Part shown: positions 35,724-44,290 of the stretch, piece after piece
Numbering within the stretch: position 1 is the stretch's first letter
How the letters are laid out: each line of letters starts with the position of its first letter
NCBI GenBank assembly: GCA_017941635.1
Contig: JAGAVZ010000265.1
Coordinates: 1-53,611 of the forward strand
Length of the DNA stretch: 53,611 nt
Origin: Cellulosilyticum sp.
GTDB taxonomy: Bacteria; Bacillota; Clostridia; Lachnospirales; Cellulosilyticaceae
Direction: 5' to 3'
Translations under genes and position numbers: made by a program
Notes under the pieces: generated by a model
Told to the model about the DNA's origin: nothing
Database searches by the model: none
The model's input: the letters and a program-made list of their open reading frames with translations, nothing else

Positions 35724-36000
35724 TTGGATTTCCTCCTATAAACGACTCTAACTTTTAGTTTTTAAAACGCCAACCAACTGTTGTCATCTGATATGTTCAT
35801 ACTGCCATTACTTATATTATAAATATTTCCTTTATTTGATTATCTAACTCATACTTATACCATAAGTACGCACACTAAAAGACCTATCAATACTCTATCA
35901 TAAATACCAATTTTTTTCTAGATATATTTTTACCTTCTAGCATATTTCTCATACATTCTTTAAAGGAGAAAACTTTACATACTATCCTTAAAACCATTCA
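35724..36000. other. Intergenic region upstream of pyrH
   Basis: AT-rich DNA that must contain the pyrH-frr promoter. Several TATAAT-like hexamers occur on the minus strand (for example near 35815-35822) but none has a good -35 at 16-18 nt. No ORF or RNA is recognised. Confidence 0.4.
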
Positions 36001-36001
36001 T

Positions 36002-36062
36002 AAAAAAAGCTCTGATAAATGGAGCAAGATAACTAGGTTACCTACTCAATTCTATCAGAGCT
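36002..36062 (-). terminator. Terminator after tsf
   Basis: On the minus strand, AGCTCTGATA (36053-36062) pairs with TATCAGAGCT (36008-36017), followed by TTTTTT. The 35-nt interior contains the palindrome AGGTAACCT, so it is longer than usual. Confidence 0.8.
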
Positions 36063-36098
36063 CTGTAAGGTTTATTCACCTCTAATTAAAACAGTGAA

Positions 36099-37007
36099 TT
36101 ACATACCCATTTGTTTTGCAACTTCTTCTGCAAAGTTTTCTTCAACTTTTTCGATACCTTCACCAGTTTCGAAACGAACGAAAGATTTAACTGCTTCTGC
36201 ATTACCAAGTTCTGCAGCAACATATTTACCAACTGTGAAGTCTGGATCTTTAACATATTCTTGTTCAAGAAGACAGATTTCTTTAAGTTGTTTGTTAAGT
36301 CTACCGATAACCATTTTTTCAATGATATTTTCTGGTTTACCTGGATTTTCGTTAATTGCTTGGTGCATTAAGATTTCTTTTTCGTGGTTTTTCTTTTCTT
36401 CAGAAACTTCTGCTGTTGAAACGAATTCTGGGTTAACAGCAGCAACTTGCATAGCTACGTTTCTACCTACTTCATGAGCTTTTTCACCTTCAGCAGCAAC
36501 TTCTACGATAGCAACGATTTTACCACCACCGTGTGTGTAAGAAACAAGTGTGCCTTCTGTAGTTAATTTTGCAAAACGACGAATTGTTAAGTTTTCACCA
36601 ATTACTGCAATTTTTTCTGTTAATACATCACCAACAGTTTTAGAAGCATCTTCTGGCCATGCAAGAGCTTTTAATGCATCTACATCAGCAACATCGTTAT
36701 TTAATACTAATTCTGCAACTTGATTTACAAATGTTACGAATTGGTCATTTTTAGCAACGAAGTCTGTTTCAGAGTTGATTTCAACGATAGCAGCTGTTTT
36801 ACCGTCAGCAGAAATAGCTTCTTTTACAAGACCTTCTGCAGCAACACGGTCAGCTTTTTTAGCAGCTTTTGCTAAACCATTTTCGCGTAAATATTCGATA
36901 GCTTTTTCCATATCACCATCTACTGCGTTTAACGCTTTTTTGCAGTCCATCATACCTGCTTGTGTTCTTTCACGTAATTCTTTTACCATAGCAGCTGTAA
37001 TTGCCAT
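36099..37007 (-). CDS. tsf: Elongation factor Ts
   Basis: 302 residues. Guanine nucleotide exchange factor for EF-Tu. N-terminal UBA domain with VKELRERTQAGMMDCKKAL (about 7-25); core domain with EINSETDFVAKNDQF and KPENIIEKMVIGRLNK, and a C-terminal segment ending in EEVAKQMGM. Start set at ATG 37007 (MAITAAM) with GGAGGG 7 nt upstream. It is 27 nt after rpsB, the universal order. Confidence 0.97.
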   Translation of the reverse strand: MAITAAMVKELRERTQAGMMDCKKALNAVDGDMEKAIEYLRENGLAKAAKKADRVAAEGLVKEAISADGKTAAIVEINSETDFVAKNDQFVTFVNQVAELVLNNDVADVDALKALAWPEDASKTVGDVLTEKIAVIGENLTIRRFAKLTTEGTLVSYTHGGGKIVAIVEVAAEGEKAHEVGRNVAMQVAAVNPEFVSTAEVSEEKKNHEKEILMHQAINENPGKPENIIEKMVIGRLNKQLKEICLLEQEYVKDPDFTVGKYVAAELGNAEAVKSFVRFETGEGIEKVEENFAEEVAKQMGM

Positions 37008-37034
37008 TTGAGTTCCCTCCAATATATTTATATA

Positions 37035-37766
37035 TTATTCTGCAGTCACTTCTTCAACAACTTCTTCTGTTGTTTCTAAGGCTTCACCTTGGTTAGCTTC
37101 GATAATAGCATCTGCCATTTTAGCTACGATTAATTTTACTGCACGAATAGCATCATCGTTACCTGGGATAACGTAATCAACTTCTTCTGGGTCACAGTTT
37201 GTATCAACGATAGCAACAACTGGAATTCCTAAGATGTGAGCTTCTTGAATAGCAATTTTTTCTTTACGTGGATCAACTACGAACATTAAGCTTGGAAGTT
37301 CTTTCATGTCTTTGATTCCGCCTAAGTTCTTTTGAAGTTTATCCATTTCTTTACGAAGTTCGATTACTTCTTTTTTAGGAAGTACTTCGAATGTACCATC
37401 TTGTTCCATTGTTTCTAATTGCTCTAATCTAGCAATACGTTTTTTGATTGTTGTGAAGTTAGTAAGCATACCACCTAACCATCTGTTGTTTACGTAGTAC
37501 ATACCACTTCTTTCAGCTTCAGATTTGATTGATTCTTGAGCTTGTTTTTTAGTACCTACGAATAATACTTTACCACCTTGTTCAGCTGTTTCACGAATTA
37601 CATTGTAAGCTTCGTCAACTTTTTTAGCTGTTTTTTGTAAGTCGATAATGTAGATACCGTTTCTTTCTGTGAAGATGTATTCTTTCATTTTAGGGTTCCA
37701 TCTTCTTGTTTGGTGACCGAAATGTACACCAGCTTCTAATAATTGTTTCATTGAAATTACACTCAT
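37035..37766 (-). CDS. rpsB: 30S ribosomal protein S2
   Basis: 243 residues. [23 protein letters not shown] in outline (first 20 shown in family) and [26 protein letters not shown] and [19 protein letters not shown] are the S2 signatures. The C-terminal acidic tail is typical of Firmicutes. It has its own promoter and a leader of about 93 nt, and is followed by tsf. AGGAGG lies 7 nt before the ATG. Confidence 0.98.
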   Translation of the reverse strand: MSVISMKQLLEAGVHFGHQTRRWNPKMKEYIFTERNGIYIIDLQKTAKKVDEAYNVIRETAEQGGKVLFVGTKKQAQESIKSEAERSGMYYVNNRWLGGMLTNFTTIKKRIARLEQLETMEQDGTFEVLPKKEVIELRKEMDKLQKNLGGIKDMKELPSLMFVVDPRKEKIAIQEAHILGIPVVAIVDTNCDPEEVDYVIPGNDDAIRAVKLIVAKMADAIIEANQGEALETTEEVVEEVTAE

Positions 37767-37859
37767 TGTAATACCTCCTGGTTTTTTCCTCCGTACATAT
37801 TAAATACCTATGGACTATTTTAGCACCCCATAAGTACATCTATATACGTGCGTTTTTCG
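37767..37859 (-). promoter_or_regulatory. rpsB leader, candidate S2 autoregulatory element
   Basis: The predicted transcript begins near 37859 with GCG-A5-CGC (37850-37860), then forms a hairpin TACTTATGG/CCATAGGTA (37828-37836 with 37805-37813, one G-U pair) before the Shine-Dalgarno. S2 leaders with such hairpins regulate rpsB-tsf in several phyla; identity with a known class is not shown. Confidence 0.45.
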
Positions 37860-37865
37860 CTAATC

Positions 37866-37894
37866 AGTATATCATATTCAACTTCTATAATCAA
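37866..37894 (-). promoter_or_regulatory. rpsB promoter
   Basis: On the minus strand, TTGATT (37889-37894), a 17-nt spacer and TATACT (37866-37871), 93-100 nt before the start codon. Confidence 0.8.
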
Positions 37895-37929
37895 TCATTT
37901 TTTTGCATTTTTCTTAACTATATTTTTAA

Positions 37930-37955
37930 GAGCCTGTTTCTTATGAAACAAGCTC
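37930..37955 (-). terminator. Hairpin at the end of the fla/che operon
   Basis: 11-bp stem (GAGCTTGTTTC/GAAACAGGCTC on the minus strand, one G-U pair; arms 37945-37955 and 37930-37940), loop ATAA. The stop codon of the MltG-like gene is in the loop. The 3' flank TTAAAAATA is a poor U-tract, so termination may be partial. Confidence 0.6.
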
Positions 37956-38447
37956 CTCTAAAATTTCCTCATAGGTTCCCCCTATAGGCAATGTAAGTTT
38001 TCCTGATTTTAAAAGTGTTTGCTGCTTTCTCTCTTTAATATAAGCTAATAATTCTGTGCCATCCTCAACGACTCCACACTCCTGTAGAATTTGACAAATC
38101 TCGCTAGCACTTGCTTTATTTGGTATTATCACCTCACAAAGCTCCTCTATTTCCTCTTGATTTGTTACCTCAACTGACTGATTAGACTCCATATTATTTT
38201 GTTGTATTTTTGTCTCTATTTGTTGATCACTTTTTTGTATTTCTTGAAGTTCTTCTTCCGTTGTATGTATTTCTTGATTTTCTACAACAAGTTGCTTAGT
38301 TTCTTGATTTTCTAATCCATCTGAACTTACAACTTGTTCTACACCATTTGTTGAAATATTTAATGTAATCAAAGCTCCAGTTATACCAGTTATAACGATA
38401 CCACATCCAAAGCCAATCAGCCAAAAAGTTAATTTTACTTGTTTCAT
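37941..38447 (-). CDS. Membrane-anchored protein with a MltG/YceG-like C-terminal segment
   Basis: 168 residues. One transmembrane helix (about 10-31), then a Glu/Gln-rich, probably coiled or disordered linker (about 40-105). The C-terminal domain of about 60 residues (IIPNKASASEICQILQECGVV and LPIGGTYEEILEELV) resembles the N-terminal LysM-like part of MltG (YceG) proteins. The catalytic lytic transglycosylase part is absent, so it is unlikely to cut peptidoglycan. It is the last gene of the fla/che cluster, 4 nt after the SwrB-position gene, with AGGAGG upstream. A wall-binding role is inferred. Confidence 0.65.
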   Translation of the reverse strand: MKQVKLTFWLIGFGCGIVITGITGALITLNISTNGVEQVVSSDGLENQETKQLVVENQEIHTTEEELQEIQKSDQQIETKIQQNNMESNQSVEVTNQEEIEELCEVIIPNKASASEICQILQECGVVEDGTELLAYIKERKQQTLLKSGKLTLPIGGTYEEILEELVS

Positions 38448-38451
38448 CTAT

Positions 38452-38898
38452 TTACCTCCTGGCATAAAGCGAAATAATAAGCTTTACTTCCCCTGTTCCT
38501 TTTTTTAGTGCCTTTGCAATTGTATCAATACTTTCACCCATCTCATAGCGTTTAATGATTTCTTTATATTCTGCCTGTCCAGGTGAAGTGCTTAAACTCT
38601 GGGTTACCTTATGGTTAATTTGCTTTTCATTAGGTTCAACTGATTTAGATGCTTGATTGAATTTTGTCACATCCATTACCAATTCTCTAAAGCTTTGATT
38701 TTTCTTTTCTTCTTCTTGTAAAAAGAAACTAAACAGATCTTCCAAATTGCCAGCATTCTCTTTCTCTTCTAAATTGGTGTATATTGAACTGTGTTCTTGC
38801 TCACTGGCTAACCTTAAAATACCAATTAGCACAACAACCATTCCTATCCCAACAATAATCAAAAATATAATGGGTAAATTTTCTATGGTTACACTCAT
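38452..38898 (-). CDS. SwrB-like single-pass membrane protein (DUF6115 type)
   Basis: 148 residues. N-terminal transmembrane helix (about 9-28), a charged linker with E/K-rich stretch (about 35-75), and a C-terminal helical segment that looks like a small helix-turn-helix (EIIKRYEMGESIDTIAKAL, about 112-130, then GTGEVKLIISL). This layout and its place just after sigD match B. subtilis SwrB (YlxL), which promotes flagellar basal-body assembly. Sequence similarity to SwrB itself cannot be measured here, so the call is by position and architecture. Start has AGGAG 7 nt upstream. Confidence 0.6.
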   Translation of the reverse strand: MSVTIENLPIIFLIIVGIGMVVVLIGILRLASEQEHSSIYTNLEEKENAGNLEDLFSFFLQEEEKKNQSFRELVMDVTKFNQASKSVEPNEKQINHKVTQSLSTSPGQAEYKEIIKRYEMGESIDTIAKALKKGTGEVKLIISLYARR

Positions 38899-38910
38899 CC
38901 TTATACTCCT

Positions 38911-39216
38911 TTAAATCCTTAAATCAATATGCATACTATTTGATTTTTTGTCTTCTTTTTTTATATCATTTTTCTTCTTTTTATATTTTTTTTGCTCTCC
39001 AAATGTACCTCGTCCATGTCTTTTATCTAACTGATTATCTGTTTTTGCATTTTCTTTTGTTTCTATAACAATTTTTTGCTTTTCCTCGGTTTCTTTATTT
39101 AGTATACTGGCAAATTGAGTTTGTTGCATCTCTTCTCCCTGCCTAAAAGCTTGTTGTCTATTAGAAACCTCTGGTGTTTGTTGATAAATAGTTTGTGTAT
39201 CTATTGGACGTAGCAT
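38911..39216 (-). CDS. Small basic flagellar-cluster protein of unknown function
   Basis: 101 residues, mostly hydrophilic and probably disordered. Gln-rich N-terminal half (QAFRQGEEMQQTQFASIL) and a very Lys-rich region (KKYKKKKNDIKKEDKK, about 76-91), ending in HIDLRI. Short proteins with a conserved I-D-[IL]-[KR]-[IV] end occur at this site in clostridial fla/che clusters. No domain or function is recognised. AGGAGG lies before the ATG, and it sits 24 nt after sigD, so it is probably translated. Confidence 0.55.
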   Translation of the reverse strand: MLRPIDTQTIYQQTPEVSNRQQAFRQGEEMQQTQFASILNKETEEKQKIVIETKENAKTDNQLDKRHGRGTFGEQKKYKKKKNDIKKEDKKSNSMHIDLRI

Positions 39217-39240
39217 AGATGTGCCTCCTTATTCATTTGC

Positions 39241-39990
39241 TTATAGTGGTAAAGATAAATGATACTTTGACATACTTCCTCTTAGTCTAGATACTGCTTT
39301 TGTATGAAGTTGCGAAACTCTTGATTCTGATACTTCTAATACACGGCTAATTTCCTTTAGTGTCAGTTCCTCATAATAATATAGAAAAATAACCTTCTTC
39401 TCTCTTTCTGGTAATTCATCAATTACTTTTGCTAATGTACTCTTAATTTCATTTTCTTCAACATAATGTTCAGGTACTTGTGCATTATGATCCTTAATTG
39501 ATTCAAAATGATAGATATTTTCATCTATTGAAACAAGCGTTGATACATTTACCTCTTTTAAAAGCATATTATATTCCTCTAGTGAAACATTAAGTACTTC
39601 TGCTACCTCTTGATCCACAGGAGGCCTACCTAATTTCATTTCTAGCTCTACATAGGCTCTATCAATGTCTTTTTGTTTCTTTCTAAGTGTCCTTGGAATC
39701 CAGTCAAGTTTTCTAATTGCATCTAAAATGGATCCTCTTATTCTTAATGATGCATAGGTCTCAAACTTAACATTTTTAGTCGGGTCAAATTTATCAATAG
39801 CATCAATTAACCCTAACACACCATAGCCAACTAAATCATCTATATCAATATACTGGTTAAGATAAATCCCTAGCCTTCCTGCAACAAGCTTTACTAAATG
39901 TACATAATGCTCTGTCAACATTTCTTTTAACTGGGCACTATGTGTTTTAGTATATTGAAGCCAGACTTCATTCATATCTTTTTTGTCCAT
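39241..39990 (-). CDS. sigD: Flagellar RNA polymerase sigma factor SigD (sigma-28/FliA)
   Basis: 249 residues. Directs transcription of late flagellar and chemotaxis genes. Region 2 includes DLVGYGVLGLIDAIDKFDP (about 48-66) and FETYASLRIRGSILDAIRKL. Region 3 and region 4 (VIFLYYYEELTLKEISRVLE, then SESRVSQLHTKAVSRL) follow. No anti-sigma FlgM gene is in the window. It lies after cheD (20-nt gap), with a GGGGG Shine-Dalgarno, as in the B. subtilis fla/che operon. Confidence 0.95.
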   Translation of the reverse strand: MDKKDMNEVWLQYTKTHSAQLKEMLTEHYVHLVKLVAGRLGIYLNQYIDIDDLVGYGVLGLIDAIDKFDPTKNVKFETYASLRIRGSILDAIRKLDWIPRTLRKKQKDIDRAYVELEMKLGRPPVDQEVAEVLNVSLEEYNMLLKEVNVSTLVSIDENIYHFESIKDHNAQVPEHYVEENEIKSTLAKVIDELPEREKKVIFLYYYEELTLKEISRVLEVSESRVSQLHTKAVSRLRGSMSKYHLSLPL

Positions 39991-40009
39991 ATATTAGCCC
40001 CCATTATAA

Positions 40010-40501
40010 CTATATTTCTCGAATACCATGACCAATCGTTTTCACACGGAAAACACCAGTCAATGTATGTAGTTCTACTGTCCTCCCATAATTCTCACCT
40101 ACATCTTGTGCTATGATCGGTATATGTATCTCATTAAGTATTTGTACGACTGCATTAATATTTCTAGTCCCAATTCGCATCATATCATCCATATTCTTAA
40201 ACTCAAACATATGTGCGCCCCCAGCAATTTTTGCCACAATTCGATTTTTCCTTGCACCTTCTTTTATCATGGCTTGTACTAAAACTTCTATTGCAGTATC
40301 CGCAAATTTTGCTTTGTTTTCATTATTTTTGATTTGTTTACTATCAGGTAGCATAATATGAGCAAGTCCACCCACTTTAGTACTCGGGTCATAAAGTGCA
40401 ATACCTACACATGATCCTAATCCTAATGTAGTTAGAATATCCGGCTCTTTCGCAATACTCAAATCTGCCATCCCTACCTTAATTACCTTCCCTTGACTCA
40501 T
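40010..40501 (-). CDS. cheD: Chemoreceptor glutamine deamidase CheD
   Basis: 163 residues. Deamidates receptor Gln residues and is modulated by CheC. Catalytic Cys in LGLGSCVGIALYDP (about 25-38) and His in GGLAHIMLPDS (about 44-54) are intact; the conserved KIAGGAHMFEF and GRNINAV-like segment follow. The start overlaps the cheC stop codon (ATGA), consistent with coupled translation and the known CheC-CheD complex. Confidence 0.95.
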   Translation of the reverse strand: MSQGKVIKVGMADLSIAKEPDILTTLGLGSCVGIALYDPSTKVGGLAHIMLPDSKQIKNNENKAKFADTAIEVLVQAMIKEGARKNRIVAKIAGGAHMFEFKNMDDMMRIGTRNINAVVQILNEIHIPIIAQDVGENYGRTVELHTLTGVFRVKTIGHGIREI

Positions 40502-41121
40502 ATATATGCACCTAAAGACTCGATAACGCGATTATAAGATGCGTTATCGAGAATTAAAATATAGGTACCATTTAAAAAGCCATTTACATCTTCAAAAACA
40601 GTTTCAATAAATAACATCGAGTTATCATTATATACAAATTCTATAGCCGGATAACTAAGAATGGCTCCTGCCATATCGATTGCCATTTGAGGTGTTGAAA
40701 CATCTAGCTTAAGTCCTGTAAATGTATTTAAAGCACTTAAATACGATCCTGCTAAAATATTGCCTGTTTCACACAGTGCAGAACATTCAAATTCTCCTAG
40801 TTCATTCAAATCTACTAACTCTTTTCCTAGCATACGATTTACAATAGCCAAAGCACTTTTAGTTTCAAAAGCTAATAATAACATTGCATTCAAATCACCA
40901 AATACATTAATAAGCATCCCTGCAATCACTTCTTCTGCATCACCTAATACCTCAGATAATCCTTGAATCTTCTCAATTCTTACCTTTGCTACACTCATAT
41001 CTAATGTAGAATCGATTAATGTACTTAATGAAGTCATTGCATTTCCTGAAGCAATATTCCCAGCTTCTCTTAGCATATCCATTTCTTCATCTGTAATCTC
41101 TTGATAACTTCGATTTTTCAA
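40498..41121 (-). CDS. cheC: CheY-P phosphatase CheC
   Basis: 207 residues. Dephosphorylates CheY-P and binds CheD. Two phosphatase helices are visible: LREAGNIASGNAMTSL (about 15-30) and ALCETGNILAGSYLSAL (about 112-128). The second site has the full E-x2-N with the downstream Pro; the first has E and N but Ala where the Pro is expected, so it may be weaker. The start is TTG (41121) with GGGAGGG 6 nt upstream; the first ATG would cut into the first phosphatase helix. Confidence 0.93.
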   Translation of the reverse strand: MKNRSYQEITDEEMDMLREAGNIASGNAMTSLSTLIDSTLDMSVAKVRIEKIQGLSEVLGDAEEVIAGMLINVFGDLNAMLLLAFETKSALAIVNRMLGKELVDLNELGEFECSALCETGNILAGSYLSALNTFTGLKLDVSTPQMAIDMAGAILSYPAIEFVYNDNSMLFIETVFEDVNGFLNGTYILILDNASYNRVIESLGAYI

Positions 41122-41133
41122 CTGTTTCCCTCC

Positions 41134-41595
41134 CTATTTTAAATCATCTGATGCAAAAGCTTCTTCTATAATATTTGTTAAGTTTAGGAGTGTTACAATA
41201 TTATCTTCTATTTTACCAACTCCTAAAATATGACTTGTTTTCATTTTCCCTTGTACATTTTGTACAACTTCAACTTGTGCGCTTTCAATTTCCACAACTT
41301 CTTTTACTTCATCTACAATAAGCCCTACCATTGCATCTTCAAACTTAACAATAATAATTCTTGTTTTATCTGTATACTCTTTGTATTCAAGCTTAAATTG
41401 TTCACGAAGACTTACAACTGGTATAATCTCACCTCGAAGATTCATAACCCCCTTAATACATGCTGCTACTTTTGGCACACGCATAATTGGTTTGATTTTC
41501 TCAATGATTTGTACATTCTCAATACTAATGCCATAAAGTTGTTCATCTAATTTAAAAACGATATATTGTTGCATTGTTTCAACTGCTGCTTCCAT
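41134..41595 (-). CDS. cheW: Chemotaxis coupling protein CheW
   Basis: 153 residues of a single CheW domain (about 10-145). QYIVFKLDEQLYGISIENV, GVMNLRGEIIPVVSLREQF, and GLIVDEVKEVVEIE are conserved segments. It links receptors to CheA. It is 12 nt after cheA and followed by cheC. The Shine-Dalgarno is AGGGGG. Confidence 0.95.
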   Translation of the reverse strand: MEAAVETMQQYIVFKLDEQLYGISIENVQIIEKIKPIMRVPKVAACIKGVMNLRGEIIPVVSLREQFKLEYKEYTDKTRIIIVKFEDAMVGLIVDEVKEVVEIESAQVEVVQNVQGKMKTSHILGVGKIEDNIVTLLNLTNIIEEAFASDDLK

Positions 41596-41607
41596 ACTTT
41601 ATACCCC

Positions 41608-43662
41608 CTAAATTAATGAATTGACATCTAAAATAAGTGCCACTTCACCATTACCTAAGATTGTTGCGCCTGCAATGATATCAATACCACTTAAATATTT
41701 ACCAAGTGATTTGATAACGATTTCTTGTTGACCGATTAATGAGTCTACAATAAATCCTACTTGTTTTTCGCCTTTTTTAACGATGACACCCATCATCATA
41801 TCTTTGTCTTCTTCTTCTGGAAGACCAAGTACACTTCTAAGTCTGATAATTGGTATAATTTCATCTCTAACAACAATAACCTCTTGATTTTGTACAAGCT
41901 TAATATCTTCTTTATAGACATCTTCAATATTTTGAATATTGCTTAACGGAATTGCATATTTGTCATCTGCAACATTAATCATTAATGCTTGAATGATTGC
42001 TAATGTTAATGGTAAACGAACAATAAATTTGCTTCCTTTTCCCCATTCTGTCTCAACTTCAACATGTCCACCTAAAGCAGTAATTTTACTTTTTACAACA
42101 TCTAAGCCTACACCACGACCTGATAAATCAGAAATTTTCTCAGCAGTGCTAAAGCTTGGTCTAAAGAGTAATTCAATAATCTCTTTGTCTGTCATTGTTG
42201 CTGCTTCTTCTTTTGTAATTGTACCTTTGTCAATTGCCTTATTTTTAATTTTATTAACATTAATACCTTTACCATCATCTTCAACAACAATCATAACACT
42301 ATTACCATCTTGATATGCTTGTAACTTGATTGTTCCTTTACGAGGCTTTCCTAGTTGAATACGTTCTTCTGTTGTCTCAAGTCCATGGTCAGCAGCATTT
42401 CTAAGTAAGTGAATAAGTGGATCACCAATTTCATCAATTACCGTACGGTCAAGTTCTGTCTCTTCACCTGACATAACAAGATCAATCTCTTTATCTAATT
42501 TTCTTGATACATCACGAATCATTCGTGGGAATCTGTTGAATACCGTTTCAACTGGTACCATTCGAACTTTCATAACCGCATCATGTAAGCTTGTTGTAAT
42601 TCGCTCTAAGTATTCTACAGAATCATTGTAATTACTTTCAACTTCTCCTGTACCTACTTCAAGTCCCTCTAATTGTGTTTTTACAATAATGAGCTCACTC
42701 ACTAAGTTCATTAATGTATCTAATCGATCAATATTAACTCTTACTGTTTTATTAGATAAAGCTTGTTTGGCATTATGTGTACTTGCTTGTTCATTGTTGA
42801 CAGTTGCTACTCTTGGCTCTGATTTTTCAACCTCTTCTTTTTTCACCTCTTCTACTACTACTGGAGCAGTTGAAGTAAATGCTTCTACCGTAACCGTTTC
42901 AATTTCAGAAACACCTAAAATAGTTTCCTGGATTTTTTGTTTTGCTTCTTTTGTTACAAATACAACTGTGAAATCCTTATCAAATTTTTCATCTTCAATA
43001 TCTTGGGTACTAGGTTCACAATGAATAATTTCCCCTAATCTTTCAAGCTCTGTAAAAATAACAAATGCTCTAGCAGATTTCAGTACACAATTTGCTGATA
43101 GCATAATTTTAATTTGATATACACTCATTCCCATACTAATGGCATTATTTTTGACAAGCTCTTGCGATTCTGGAAGTACTAGAAGCGTTTCATTATTTTG
43201 ACTTTCTTCAGTGGCATTATTTTCTACTTCGACAACTGTTTCTGTCTTATTAGATGCAGCTGGAACCGTTGTTTTCTCTTGATTATCAATAATTTTACCC
43301 AAGGCTGTAATAATTTCTGAATAATCTTCGCTACCCTCATTTGATGTGTTTGTAATCTCTTCAACATAATTTTCTAGTGCATCTAAACTTTGGAATAAAA
43401 TATCTACAATATTAGAGTTAATCTCTAAACTTCCTGCCCTAATTTCAGAAAGGACATTTTCTACTGTATGGGTTAATTTTTGCATTTTTACAAATCCCAT
43501 TGTCCCCGCCATACCTTTTAAAGTATGTGCCACTCTAAATATTGCATTAAGTGTTTCTGTATCAGTAGGATTATTCTCTAAATTTAATAAATTTTCATTG
43601 AGTGTTTGTAAATTATCCTTTGACTCCTCAATAAATATTTGTAAGTATTGGCTAACGTCCAT
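41608..43662 (-). CDS. cheA: Chemotaxis histidine kinase CheA
   Basis: 684 residues. P1 phosphotransfer domain with FRVAHTLKGMAGTMGF (His46); P2-type CheY/CheB docking domain (about 170-265, MSVYQIKIML); P3 dimerisation (about 300-365, NIDRLDTLMNLVSELIIVK); P4 kinase with N-box HLLRNAADHGLE (about 420), DDGKGI and GRGVGLDVVKSKI; P5 CheW-like domain (about 550-680). All catalytic motifs are intact. It overlaps cheB by 11 nt and begins after GTGGGGG. Confidence 0.97.
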   Translation of the reverse strand: MDVSQYLQIFIEESKDNLQTLNENLLNLENNPTDTETLNAIFRVAHTLKGMAGTMGFVKMQKLTHTVENVLSEIRAGSLEINSNIVDILFQSLDALENYVEEITNTSNEGSEDYSEIITALGKIIDNQEKTTVPAASNKTETVVEVENNATEESQNNETLLVLPESQELVKNNAISMGMSVYQIKIMLSANCVLKSARAFVIFTELERLGEIIHCEPSTQDIEDEKFDKDFTVVFVTKEAKQKIQETILGVSEIETVTVEAFTSTAPVVVEEVKKEEVEKSEPRVATVNNEQASTHNAKQALSNKTVRVNIDRLDTLMNLVSELIIVKTQLEGLEVGTGEVESNYNDSVEYLERITTSLHDAVMKVRMVPVETVFNRFPRMIRDVSRKLDKEIDLVMSGEETELDRTVIDEIGDPLIHLLRNAADHGLETTEERIQLGKPRKGTIKLQAYQDGNSVMIVVEDDGKGINVNKIKNKAIDKGTITKEEAATMTDKEIIELLFRPSFSTAEKISDLSGRGVGLDVVKSKITALGGHVEVETEWGKGSKFIVRLPLTLAIIQALMINVADDKYAIPLSNIQNIEDVYKEDIKLVQNQEVIVVRDEIIPIIRLRSVLGLPEEEDKDMMMGVIVKKGEKQVGFIVDSLIGQQEIVIKSLGKYLSGIDIIAGATILGNGEVALILDVNSLI

Positions 43663-44290
43663 GTCTATCCCCCACTATCTCTTTAATTTTTTGTGAAATA
43701 CTTTCACCTGAAACGATATAATCTGCCAGTCCAGCATTAATAATTGCCTTCGGCATACCAAATACAGTTGATGATGGTTGGTCTTGAGCTATGACTTTAC
43801 ATGCGTATTTTTTCTTTAATTCTGTAACTCCTTCTAGTCCATCACATCCCATGCCTGTCATAATAATTGCAACCATTTTTTTAGTACAATTCTTAATTTC
43901 TGAAAGTGATAAAAGCATCACATTAACAGATGGCTTATGACCTTTGTATGGTAGTTCATCGGTTAATTGAATCTGCGGCTTTAGGGCATTAATAATTTTT
44001 AACTGATGCCCCCCTGGTGCAATATAAACAACACCTCTTTTTAACTGCTCACCTTCTTCAGCTTCTTTAACTGTTAATTTTGTTAATAAATTTAGCCGTT
44101 CTGCTAAATTTTTAGTAAAACCTACAGGCATATGCTGAACTATAATATAAGTTGCTGATAGTTCTTCATCTAAAGATTTAATAATCTGACTAAGAAGCTT
44201 TGGGCCTCCTGTAGATATTCCCATCGCAATGATATACTCATACTGTCCTTGTACATCTGCGCTACAATTACTTTGACCACAGTACTTCAT
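43652..44290 (-). CDS. cheB: CheB-type protein-glutamate methylesterase lacking the receiver domain
   Basis: 212 residues, only the methylesterase domain. The catalytic triad is visible: Ser26 in AMGISTGGP, His53 in VQHMPVGFT, and Asp in IMTGMGCDGLEG (about 149). Normal CheB is about 350 residues with an N-terminal phosphorylation domain; here only a 19-residue leader (MKYCGQSNCS at its start) precedes the catalytic domain. AGGAG lies 8 nt before the ATG and no receiver is encoded in the 99 nt upstream, so it is not a simple frameshift within this window. It sits between flhG and cheA as in B. subtilis. Activity control must differ or be absent. Confidence 0.9.
   Translation of the reverse strand: MKYCGQSNCSADVQGQYEYIIAMGISTGGPKLLSQIIKSLDEELSATYIIVQHMPVGFTKNLAERLNLLTKLTVKEAEEGEQLKRGVVYIAPGGHQLKIINALKPQIQLTDELPYKGHKPSVNVMLLSLSEIKNCTKKMVAIIMTGMGCDGLEGVTELKKKYACKVIAQDQPSSTVFGMPKAIINAGLADYIVSGESISQKIKEIVGDRHGR

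Noticed and set aside
36008-36062. Possible T-box or riboswitch at the long hairpin after tsf
   Set aside because: It lies just after the tsf stop codon and ends in a U-run; no T-box core was found, so a terminator is the simpler reading.
41230-41550. Cys/Asn/Phe-rich frame on the plus strand within cheW
   Set aside because: Antisense shadow of a conserved gene with no start signals.
42689-43024. Ser/Thr-rich plus-strand frame in cheA
   Set aside because: Mirrors the low-complexity linker between CheA P2 and P3.
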